Shown: positions 1-12,300 of the stretch, piece by piece
Layout of the letters: each line of letters opens with the position of its first letter
How positions within the stretch are numbered: the first letter of the stretch is position 1
Assembly (NCBI RefSeq): GCF_963855985.1
Contig: NC_087099.1
Location: 2,634,001-2,698,000 of the forward strand
Length of the DNA stretch: 64,000 bases
Origin: Ostrinia nubilalis
Lineage: Eukaryota > Arthropoda > Insecta > Lepidoptera > Crambidae
Direction: 5' to 3'
Program-made: the position numbers and the translations under genes
The notes under the pieces: generated by a model
Databases searched by the model: none
The model's input: the letters and a program-made list of their open reading frames with translations, nothing else
Told to the model about the DNA's origin: nothing

Positions 1-139
1 TTTCAGACATACTTAATGGCGCGACATTTGGTCGCAGAAAGTTTATTTTTGTTTGACAAGTGTAATACTTCTTATGAAATCTTAATAAGTAGGTATTTTA
101 AAGTGCCTGGTAATTGTAAGAACCTCTTCTCGTTTTCAG

Positions 140-333
140 GTAGCAGCCAAGCTGGACGATATTTATAAGACTGGAAAGCTAGCGCACGCCGAACTGGACG
201 AGCGTGCGTTAGATGCCTTAAAAGAATTTCCATCCGACGGTGCTTTAAGTGTTCTTGGACAATTTTTAGATTCAAATCTCGAGCATGTATCGAATAAAAG
301 TGCTTATTTATGTGGAGTCATGAAGACCTATAG
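140..333 (+). CDS. Syp: Syp exon 1 of those visible (NURR domain)
   Basis: Preceded by a pyrimidine tract and cttttcgttttcag-type acceptor, followed by donor gtgagt. It is 194 nt, begins in phase 0 at GTA and ends two bases into an Arg codon. It encodes [20 protein letters not shown] and continues to the conserved GVMKTYR of the NURR domain. Upstream coding sequence must exist outside the window. Confidence 0.95.
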
Positions 334-3300
334 GTGAGTTTTGCAGATATCTTATTCACTTGTGACCCAATCAAAATATTGGATGATTGCCAAACGGCCG
401 GCCCGTATCTGGGTCACAATCTCGAAAAATTGATTTGACATAATTATTATCGAGCCGTTGCCGACGACCATTGAATTTAAAATTTGAGCTAAGTATTGTC
501 TCGCGGGGACGGATGGCGTTCGTTAACGCGAGTTCGCATATTGGGATATCCATAGATCCAAAAGCCTCATTGCAGTAAAACGTGCCGTAGACGTTGCACA
601 AAGAAAACGCTTGCAGTCGTGACTGCAAACTCGCTGTGTGTTTTATAAAACAAAAGTCAACTTAATGTATTGTAATTATTATGCGTTGCAACATCCGCGA
701 GCTGGCAAAAGCTGCCTACACATGGTAACGTGGCCATTGGCGCCATCTGTTTTCATGTCTTACAAGCAATAAAGACGAGAATGGCATACATAAAAACGTA
801 ACCGTGGTAAAATTACTAGATGCTTAAAAATTTCAATAGTTCTCGTCAATTTTCTCACACGAGGTGTGAGAAAATCCTTATAATAGCAGAATCGATAGCT
901 CGATAATTATTGGTTGAAGTTAAATGCAATAAAAATCATTAACTAGTACCCGAGCCCCAGCAAATGTATAACTTTTATTACCGGCACGCAACGTACATAA
1001 ACTATCATTTTTGGTGGAAAAGTTGAGTTGCTGCATCCGGCAAACGCAATGTTGTGCATCGAGTGCCAAACAAAAATATTATGCGCTAGCGAGCATGCCG
1101 AGCCTTCAGCAGTGCGGTGGCTCGCGCTGTGCAGATGAGTCGCTCGTCGTCACCGTACGTGTTTGTGTCGCTACAGCGAGATTAGATTACGAATGGTCAT
1201 TAGCCTCGGCAAAGTCATGACTTGATGCAGAACCTGTTTGCATGATTTATAAGATGCAAATGGGCGTTTACATGAGACCGTAGACCTTGCTTTTAGGCCG
1301 TGGTGCCGAGCGCCCTTAGATAATGCGAACTAGGACTATAACTTGAGTGGCTTTTACGACTGGAAATGCTAATTTCATAATAAGTGCCATTTCACCTCGT
1401 GGAGGCTACTTAATATGCGAACTCGAGAACAGTGGAGATTTTCTAATAGGATGTATGAGTAGTGTCGGTGGAGCGGAATGAGGGGTCGTGCCGTAGCGTC
1501 AATTGTATGATCGCAGCAGACATTCCGGGGCATGATTGAGTGCGCCCAACACCTAGATGCTATTCGTCCGGTGGCCTGACTATTTAACTAATTCCGTTCA
1601 CAAATTTTGACAGAATTAAGTAACGCGTCGTACCAAATTACGGGGTCAGACTTTCTCACTTGCATGGGGTTTAGGCCGTAGAAGATAGGCGGGAAAGTCG
1701 ACTAAACTGCTACCTAATCATATTTGAACAACATCGTTTCCTAAAACCCCATAAATATGTCTTTAAATGTCACACTAAGGGGGAGCAGTTTAAAGTTCGC
1801 TTAGGTGCTAACTTCATGATCAAAATAAATGCTCCCCTAATTCACACTTCGGGTCATAAAATAATGCAGTCCTTTCACGATTGTGTCGTATGTGTTCCAG
1901 ACAGAAAAGCAGAGCGGGCGTGCAGGGCGCGCCCGCGCTGTCGGCCGCTGTCCAGGTCAAAGGGCCCGACGAGGACAAGATCAAACAGATCCTTGCCAGG
2001 ACAGGGTACACGTTAGACGTGACTACAGGTCAGTACTGCACCTTTACTTACCTATGCATCTCTTGTAATTCACGTTTGCAATTCCAAAAACCTGTAACAT
2101 AATTTTGGGTAGGCTCTAGGCTACAATTTCCAGCTAATACTTATTAATAAAAGTCTAACGCTTGATTCAGTAAATGCTTGAGGTACGGGACGTCAAAAGT
2201 CAGCGAGATTTCAATAAGCTTCAGATTCGTTCTTTCATGTCATAAAAGGTCTGTCACCCTCCCGTGCCACTATGAACAAGTATGAATCTGTGATTCTGTA
2301 ATACATAATTAGATTCTAATTAGAATACGCGCATGGAAAATAGAAATGTTGGTGAAATGATTTATCATTGTTGGTGTCACAATAGTAAAATGGGATCGTG
2401 AGAAACCGACTGTGCACAGCCTTTATGTAGACAAAGACGGCGTCAAAATGGCTTCCGAACATCAGATTTACTTGTTACACGTAATAATGATCATTTTAGT
2501 ATCGTAATGACTTCATATCTATAAAAACATTACTAACTTTCATGCCGAACGTACCAGCTGTTTGAGATTAAGTGTGTCCATAATAATCCTAAATTATTTT
2601 TGTTTACCTAATTTGCGATTTAATTTGTTTGCTAAAATAACAAAAGTTGCTCCAGACAGTCGGTTGAGTCATCGTTCTCTTGACCTATCAATAAAAACAA
2701 AAACAACAAAGAATATTGCAGTAAAGAACCCGTTGTTAGATCCTTTGTTGCATTCGAGACGGTTTCATTGAACGGTGGAAAATATTATTTTAAACTTTTT
2801 GATCTGAAAATTGAACTGGCAACACCATTACGAGGCACTCGAGGAAAATCAGTGTTCTCTCATGCTCTTATACAAAGCGATGATAGACAAATCAGGTCTA
2901 TTTTTTAGTCCTTTCTTTTATGCCTGCTTTCCATCAAAGCGGAGAGAGGAGGAAATTTTTCAATAACAAATCAGATTTCCGAACCGAAGCCGAGCAGAGA
3001 GGTGATGTGGAAATAAGGAAATTCGATTGGTTATTCAAACACATCCTCCGCTTTGGTGCAAACCATCCTTATTGTGTTACAATTGTTTTCCGGGATGTTT
3101 AAGAGTCTTAAGGGACTTGGTAAACCAAGACAACGCAAATACGGGGAAGATGTATGATGTTTTAGTGCCAAATAAAGATTTTCTTTCTTCCGTTGTATAA
3201 GGGGTTTTTGAATCGCGCTGACTGCTCGCTGATAATCGGCACTGACAGATCAAAATGTATGTATAAGTTCTTGCCAACGACGAAGACGCGCCCCACCATT

Positions 3301-6300
3301 CTTCCGCTCATGTTTGAGTGTTATCGGACGGTGTCGATCAAACTCCCCGCACCCCGCGCTTCCCTCGACCAAAAAATCCAAAAATTGGTGGGGCGCGTCT
3401 TCGTGGATGGCACGATTCTTAGGCTGGGTTGCACCATCTTACTTTAACTTTGACAAACGTCAAAAATCTGTCAAACTCCATACAAAAAACACCGTTATCG
3501 TTATAGTTACGGTCAAAGTTAGGTGGTGCAACTCAGCCTAAGAGGTAACGTTATTGAGGAACGCTGACCGACGCTTCATACATTTCGGCTGTCAGCACCG
3601 ATGGTCAGCCTGCGTCAGATTCTAAAACCATTAGGCGATTATCACACTGCGCCGCGCTCCGCCGCGGTACGCGGGATGACAGATTTAATAATTGTATGCA
3701 AGTATGTACCTCAGTTTGTATAGAAAACACGCGCGGCAAAACACACTGACAACGCGTCTGCGCGCGGGATTTTTTATTAGAAATCACGCGGACCGCGGCG
3801 GAGCGCGGCGCAGTGTGATAATCGCCTTAGTTATTTTCCCGGATCGCTCATATTCAGAGTCGGGTTCCAGGGCAACGCAAATACGGGGGCCCGCCGCCGG
3901 GGTGGGAGGGCGGCACGCCCGGCGCCGGCTGCGAGGTGTTCTGCGGCAAGATCCCCAAGGATATGTACGAAGACGAGCTCATCCCGCTGTTCGAGCGCTG
4001 CGGCAGCATCTGGGACCTTCGCCTTATGATGGACCCCATGACGGGAACCAACCGCGGCTACGCCTTCGTCACCTTCACCACGCGCGAGGCCACGCAACGC
4101 GCCGTGCAAGAGGTTAGTGATGGCTCAAAAACCCCCGCTCTGTCGCCGATATGTGTCACGGACTGTGCTGCGACTCGGGACGTTTGACTCGGAACTCGAT
4201 TCGGTTGCAGCGGTGCTCGAGTTTTTGAGTACTTTGTAAAGATTCCAGTGGCTTTGGGCTTCTGGCGTCACTTTTGAATCTTGTACTATTCGTTGTAGAA
4301 ACTCCTAATTTTGAAACAATATCTAGCTGCTATGTAACTTGATGGATTAACTCGACAGCTCGGGTAATCAAGTGAAAACGTTGTACTATCGAAATCGAGT
4401 CAATATTTTGTATGTAGTCACTCGAGTCAAAAGTGACTCGAGTCGCAACACCAGTACCAATTTTGTTGCCCGCTGCTTAACTAGACGGACGTGTATCCTT
4501 CAAGACACATTTTCATCACTGTCTTAAATCTAAATCTCTATCCCTGTCGCCGCAGGGCCTTGTAGCGTCTTAAATCTAAATCTCTGCTTTCCGATGCCGC
4601 AGTGTTAGATATATGTTCGCTTTGGAATACAGCAGACGACAAAGTTCGTACTTCCCAAACAGTATCAATGGAGCGGTAAACTTCAGCCAACTCGGTTAAA
4701 CACCAAAATTGATCCGGATTTATCTAGATCGAATTGACCTCACTCGGCCAATTAAATTTCAATTTATTAAAGAAACGTTTTCGCCGTTTTATTCGTGTAG
4801 CGCTTGCGAAATGTCGGTTTATTTTACTGCTCTGTTGAAGTGTACAAATACAGTAGTCGAAAGAACATTTGGATCTGAAATTGGTGCCACCGGCCCGCGG
4901 CCTTGGAGGCGCCGCGGTCGCGCGGTGGGGCACCAGTTTCGCTTTGGATGTTATCAGCCGCATCAGTGCCAATAGTCGACATATCCAGCACACTGTGTTA
5001 TCGCAAAACTAAATAAAGATGCAATTGTTCATTATCAGTCATTTGTAATTGGTAACACTAAATTGTGTCAAACTAAAGCTTGTTTAAAATTTAGTATTTT
5101 GTCATGAGTGTATAATTGGTGTATTGATTTGAGACAAAATTTATTCTAATTTGACATCTACTTTCCAGGTGACTCGCCGAATGTTTAAGTATAATCCCTT
5201 GAAAGATTAACAGATCACAGCACTTAGCTGCCGATAGTTTGGCGACTTCGCCTCGTCCCGCGGGTAAAGCCACCAAACATCCTCTGTACATAAATCATCC
5301 GGATTTTGATGGTTTTCCTCGAACCCCGAAGTCACCAAATTATTGTCACTTGCAAGATTACTTGTAATCATCAGCCAGTATTTTTGCAAGTCCCAATCAT
5401 TTGCCTGTCGATAAAATTCACAGTCACACTTGGGAGATTTAGATTTAAGCTTCTTCTATCATTTAAACAGCATGTCATTAATATCCCACTTGAAGGCGGT
5501 TGCAAGTATCTCGATTGTATCTCAGCTATTTTGTCAAGTTTGGGCGAATCTGCCATGGAATCTGTGTAAGACTTGTCTTGACCAATCTGATATCTGACTG
5601 CTAAAACTAATGTTAAGATTTTTATTAAATCTTTTGGGATTGTTCAAGACTTTTCTTGACATTTCTATGGAAGAAATACATTGGCAAGGCTATATGAGAT
5701 ATTTGATACACGTACCTACCTTTTGACAGTGCAAAAAATATTTAAGGATACGTGTCGCCGCCTTCGTCGTATGTAATCTCACCGAATTTGTGTAAATGTG
5801 CAAACATAACACCTATAAACTGATCTAGCCTCGCTTGTCCTGAGATATCATCCCGTTCTTTACTGTTGCACCTCGTTCAATTTTAAGTTGCTTTAATTAT
5901 TATTTTTTTGTTTACCATCACACTTGTACTGCTTCTTTTTATTTTCACTTCATCAAACGGTCCACTTACAGGGTTAACATAATTGGCTTCAAAAGTTCTC
6001 CAACTGAGAATGTAATATATCTCAGGCTCTCCTCTTTGCTCAGTCAACACTTTGGCTTATCATCAAAGTTCAGTAACTCATCTCGATTGGCTCTAACCCG
6101 CGGCCCGGGCCGCCCGCAGCGTAACTAAATTCATCGCCCGACCTCAAAATTCATCTCCGCCCGGCACCGATCGACGACACTCGGCCGACCGGATCCGAAT
6201 CGATACTCTTTTCAAAATTTTTCCCTTGTTATTTTTCCCACAGCTCGATAATCACGAAATAAAACCAGGGAAGACTCTGAGAATTAAGATTAGCGTACCG

Positions 6301-9300
6301 AATCTACGACTTTTCGTCGGCAACATTCCCAAGTCTAAAGGCAAAGAGGAGATACTGGAAGAGTTTGGTAAATTAACAGGTAAAGTGTCACTCGAATGAA
6401 TTAAGGAGTTTAGAGTTGGTGGGTTGTGCGTGGGGCTTGGTGTGGACCGCTGAGGGTGCCCCGCTTGCGTCCCGCTTGCGTCCCGTCCCGTCCCGTCCGT
6501 CCCGCGCCCGTCCCTCCCGCGTCCCGTCTCCAGTCATTGGGCCGGCGCGGCCGCCCGGCGCGACCCGGCCCCGCCCGTTGGCTATTCTCCCTCGAATTGT
6601 TCTTGCAGCTGAATGATTATGAAATTCGAAAGGGGAAAAAGATTGGCGTTACCGTTTCCTTTAACAATCACCGGTTATTCGTGGGGAATATCCCTAAGAA
6701 TCGAGATCGGGACGATTTGTTTGAGGAGTTTACTAGGCACGCACGTAAGTCCTTGTCGAATTCATAATAAGTGCTATTCGGTTGGTAGTGGGCGCGGCCG
6801 CCGCGCGACCCTCGCGCGGGACTCGCGCGGCGGCCGCGCGTAGTGTGCCGTGCGGCGCGGCACCGCGGGCCCGGTGCCCGCTGTCCCGCGCCGCGCGAGA
6901 CTTGCCGCATACGAGAATGCACACTGGTAATGACTGGAGAATCTTGCTGTTGTTCTATAGACTAGAACTTTTTCAGTACCGTATATGTTCTCCTGGAATA
7001 TCGTTTGATTTGCTTCATATTTTGTAGCCTTAAAGGAATGTACTTGCGCGTTGGGGCCGTGGGAAGCTTTATTTAATTATAGTGTGCTTGTGTCAGACTT
7101 CTAGTGCTATATTCGATTGGTATACTTGCAGCGGGACTCGTGGAAGTTATAATATATAGTTCTCCTGATGATAAGAAGAAAAATAGAGGATTTTGTTTTT
7201 TGGAATACGAGTCTCACAAAGCGGCGTCATTAGCTAAACGTAGACTGGGAACTGGTAGAATAAAGGTACGCTATATCATTCAATGTAGATTTTGTTTGTG
7301 CTGCGCGCACCTTCGCGGTAAACATGATTTATTTCGATGTGCAGGTATGGGGCTGTGATATTATAGTGGATTGGGCCGACCCCCAAGAGGAGCCAGACGA
7401 GCAAACTATGAGTAAAGTAAGTAACTTTACTAAATCAGCCTTTAATTCCTTTAAACACATTGATTGCGCCTGCGCAGATTTTAAATTCACGCACACTACA
7501 GCGTGTAAAATTGCTTGCAAAATTCTTTGCAAATTTTTCGCACATCACTTTGATAAACATAGTTTCAAAGAATGTTACATTTTCGGACCGAAATTCACTT
7601 TACGCTTGTCCTTCCTACGATTTTTAAGGCATTACTTCTCACTGAAAACATTTTATCTGATAGGTAAAGGTACTGTACGTGAGGAACCTAACGCAAGAGA
7701 TATCGGAAGAGGCGCTGAAAGAAGAATTTGAACGTTACGGCACTGTGGAACGTGTGAAGAAGATCAAGGACTACGCTTTTGTGCACTTCGATGACCGGGA
7801 CTGCGCAGTCAAGGTATTTAAATGTGCATTAATATATGTTACATTTGTCTAAAGATCCTTTTTTTCTCAGTGGAAGTGCTCCTTAGGCCCGGTTTCCACC
7901 AAAGCGATACGGAACGGAGACCTGTTATGAATAACCAATCAGATTTCCTGGTTTCTTGAATAATGAAATCTGATTGGTTATTCAAAACACATCTCCGCTC
8001 TGCTCCGCCTTGGTGTAAAGTGGGCCTAACTTAAGTGAAATATAAAATGTTAATCTATCCCATATTTTTTACTAAGTTTTCTCTGTAATTTATTGTATAG
8101 TTATTTTTGGTGTATCAAATTGCTGGTATAGTCTGGTCCGTGAGCACGTAGAATTTTGTCCAATGACCCCTAGCTGTACTGGCACCCGCAGTGAGTGTGC
8201 TCTCACTCACTGCGGGTGCCTGTCGCACAGTCGCGACAGCAATATAATTACGCGCGAGCGATAAGGATGGATAGCTACGGGTCATTGGACAAAATTCTAC
8301 GTGCTCACAGACCGGGCTTTAGACTAAATAAATAAATATTTTGGGTATTACACAAAACTTGGTTGTCTTTTGGCAGGCAATGCAAGAATTGGACGGAAAA
8401 GAAATCGGAACGGCGCGGCTAGAGGTATCGCTGGCGAAACCACCATCGGACAAAAAGAAGAAAGAAGAGATCTTACGCGCGAGAGAGCGACGCATGATGC
8501 AGATGATACACGGGCGCGGAGGGTAAGCTACAGTTTTACTACTTACCTTTCATAGCATGTACCTACCATGAAGCAAAATACAATTTTACAACTCGGTCGA
8601 GGTAACTGCGCACCCGGTGGCCGTGACGTCACATCGACGCTCTGGTACGAACGCGGGGAGATGTGCGAGTGATTGCGAGATAGTAGCATTCTAATCTTTA
8701 AGGTTTTAATCCTTTGTTTGTTACCTGTCATCCGCTTTGCAATGGAGGGAATTCGAACCTTAATTTCGAACTCTTTGTTCTTCTGATTAATTTCGTTGAG
8801 GGTCCAATGACAGTTTAACTTTCCCCCGGGACAAACTTGACCTTCATTGGTTGGGTTTTTATGGCGGTCAAGCTGTAGATCCTGGCTACACAGGAGTTGC
8901 TGTGGCGGGAACGAGAGATGGGAATAGTCCCGTAGCATTCCAGCGAGGTGCGCAGTTAACTTGACCAGGTTGTAATACAGGTCTTGAAATAGTGCGGGGA
9001 ATCTAAATAGTGCTTTTCTAAATTTATAAAATTGAAAATTGATTACTACTACACGTGTTTTTTATGTTAACAGACTCGATCGGCTGAAACACACCAGAAA
9101 CTTTTACCTATTTTATTTTATCTTTTGGCAATACTTTCAGCACTTTTTATTTCATTGATTCCGTTAATTTTCTTTATAGTTTTTTTTCCTTTTCTTCCTC
9201 AATATCTATTCATATCTTATTCATAGAAAATACAATGAATTCTTAAAAGAGCGCACAATCGATGATGTGCAAGTATTTTTCGTGAATACAGATGTGATTT

Positions 9301-12300
9301 ATTACAGTTTGTCTTAAGTTCTGTTTTCCTTCTTTATTTTTCGCTCTCCTATTTACTTTTGTCCCCAAACCAGCTCGGAAGGCCCGGGCGCTATTGCCTG
9401 TGACAGCGATTGCATCTATCTTAGCGTCTAATGTCTAGCAACGTTGTTGCTTGATTAATTTATGGAGAAAATACTAAAATTTACTGTTTAGGACGGCTGG
9501 ACCGTCGCATCAAACGCATTACCTTTTCCCGTTTGCTAGACATTGGATGTTAAAGCCTTGTTCAGACAGCGATTTACGCGTATTTCGTTAAACTCGCATG
9601 AAAAGTATCCCATATTGTCTTTTCACGATTATTAGAAGACACGTAGTCTTATTAGGCGTTGTAACTGTTTATTTGAATTGTCGCAATCCCGTCAAGACTG
9701 CTTACTAGGACGAAAATTGTATACCTCTGCATATTATTCGCCAAAATCAATGCGTAAGGCCCAGAACAGACGGTGAAACGCAACTGCAACGAAACTGCAA
9801 CTTTCTGATGATTCTTATGAATGAAACTGAAAGTTTCAAATTGGTCGCGTCATGTGTGGTCTCTCAACGGACGCTATTGCAGAAACTTAGATGCAACTCA
9901 AAAGTAACTAGCAGTTGCAGTTCCGTTGCTGTTGCGTTTCACCGTCTGTTCTGGGCCATACTAGGACGAAATTTGTAAACCTCTGCCGCCGACTAAACGC
10001 GTAAATCGGCCATCTGAACACGGCCAAAAAGCAGGCATCCGCGGAGCATCCAACCCAGCAACGCAGCGGTGGTAATCCCGACCGGAGGGCATGCCCGCGC
10101 TGCAGAGCTTAACTTGTGGCTATTAATGTCAGATTTGATTGGTGCAGCTGCTCGCCCGTGCACGGCGCGCTGCGAGGCCGCACGCCGCAGCCGACGCAGC
10201 GCCCGCCGGCCGCGCGAGGCGACTACGGTCAGTATACACACACAACACCGATACATTACATAAACATACACAACACAACTTGCCCAGGCCATGACCTGGT
10301 ATAACAGGCAGAGACAACGGTCAGAGCTACGGAATCCGTTTTATTCGAAGACATACCAAGTTCCACTTTGAGAATTTCAGATTTCATAGTGCAAATTAAT
10401 GAAGTCTTGCGCATACCTTTGATATTATAGTTTTATCATGGAGTGTCACGAAATTTTTGTATAATATAACATTTACGAATGCACGGTTACAAGTGCAGTG
10501 TCTTAGCCCTGACGGTTGTCTGCGCCCTAAGAACAAAGATTACACAGATACGAAAGCACTTAACGGCACTCAAGGTTGATCGAGGGAAGTGATGACTGCA
10601 AACAAGATTCAACCTTTTCCAAATTCTGATACGTAGTAGCGGTTCATCTAGTTAGGTATCCATGTGTTTCCAAGAGATTGATCCGTGCACCTTGAACTAG
10701 AATTCTCAAAATTAGGTCAAATTAATCTTAGAACCAAGAAACAAAAAGACTCTTATTCTATAATGTACGAGTTGTGCTTTCGTGCTGCATATCTCGCTAT
10801 GCCCGTACGAGACATGACATTGGATCTTGTGTGTAGAGTTAGCTCCTTTGTGAACGTTCCCTCCATTTACCTTCATATTATCCCACACGTTGAACAATTG
10901 AACACGGTGTGGTCTCCACGCGCACACTCGCACATCTGCTACTTCCCCTACTAACCAGATGGCCGCTACTATACACTAATGCATATCCCCCCTCAATAAT
11001 ACCGCGTAGGTACCAGATCAGTGTATCGTATAGGCCACGTAACATGTTTCATTAACGCTACTCCCTAAGCTAGATATAAAAGCCAGGATCAGGATCGATG
11101 CATGGTCTAGGACTCTAGGACTATCATCAGGACATCCCAGAGATAGGAAACGTAGGGCCACACATCGTCGTAATGTAATAACAATATTAACAATTTCCAG
11201 TGCATGCTTCTTCAATACAGAAAGTCATCTTACATTATGATCGGCGTCAGTCACTTCTGACGTTTTCGCCGCTTTAGAGTAGGAACATTTGGTGGTGGGA
11301 TGTGAAACGAACAGCCTAGAATTCCATGACAGACAGCATGTGTGACGAACAGCAGAGAGATAGTCGAGTTGCCGACGCATGTTGTGTCCGTGTGTGAACT
11401 GTCGATGCTTCAGTCACGGCGTGGTTGAGGACAGGTGTCGGCGCTAACCGAGTGCTGTTAATGCCCAGAGTTAAGTGACATTCGCATGCGTTTAATCGTT
11501 GTTAATCTTTTCCCGGTACGAGTGTCGTGGAGGCTCGCTAACCGCCAGCCGATACGGTAGATTGTAAGTTAGCGTTAGTTTAGCTTAGCCTCTAAAAGGC
11601 CTGTGTTGTGTGTTTATAGATTATGATTACGACTATTACGGGTACGGTGATTACCGAGGTGGCTACAATGAGCCATTTTACCGGTACGATGAGTTCTATT
11701 TTGATTACGCGGGGCCACCGCAACCGTCCGCCGTCCGCCAGCCTCCCAACAGAGCGCAACCGGTGGGTCCCACACACACTCACTAATGTTATCACTCTTA
11801 TTTACTAGTCACTAGTCGCTGTACTCATCATCGTTTCGATTTTTTTTGAGTTGCCAAATTTTCATCTGTTTTTTATTTTTGTTAATCCCATCCTCGAACG
11901 GAGTCAGTGACTCGGTAAAGACGGTAGTGTGTAGGCCTGACGGTGGTGATTGAGAAGCGGCGGGCGGGCGCGGCGGGCGCGCGGGGGCCCGCCGCGCCGC
12001 AGCCTCGGACGACTCCCGGGGAGTGAGGCGCGGGGCGGGGGTGGCTGGTCGGCCGATCTCACCATCAGGTCTATATGGCTGAGGCCACTCCGACTAACCT
12101 GCCCGTTCTGACCTGAGCCCACGCCGTCCAAGCTGACTCTCGTTGACGCCCCCAGTAGACCCATGCAGTAGCTTAGATCACTTCCGAAAGTCAGCTTAGA
12201 CAGCGTGGCCCTTGTACCTGTTGTTTTCAGTTGCCATTTGACATTAGTACCGCTTGAGGCCATCCCGGCGCTTTCACCCATCATGTAGCCGCTTCGCTTT

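Larger units (their letters stand above)
2029..3870. mobile_element. Syp intron 2 with a cluster of inverted-repeat MITEs
   Basis: Three palindromic elements lie in the 3' half. 2920-3067 has related ends (ccatcaaagcggag...ctccgctttggtg). 3419-3542 has ends ttaggctgggttgcaccat and atggtgcaactcagcctaa-like. 3632-3829 has GC-rich ends. Around the second, 3270-3410 also folds on itself (acgcgccccacca...tggtggggcgcgt). The first 850 nt hold nothing recognisable. Confidence 0.75.

Noticed and set aside
371..628. 85-codon minus ORF in Syp intron 1
   Set aside because: No family resemblance, no promoter or splice context, antisense in an intron.
11938..12028. Possible Arg/Gly-rich alternative Syp exon after exon 10
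   Set aside because: Composition resembles the RGG tail, but the available AG sites lack a pyrimidine tract and the in-phase reading stops after about 23 codons. Kept only as part of a finding.
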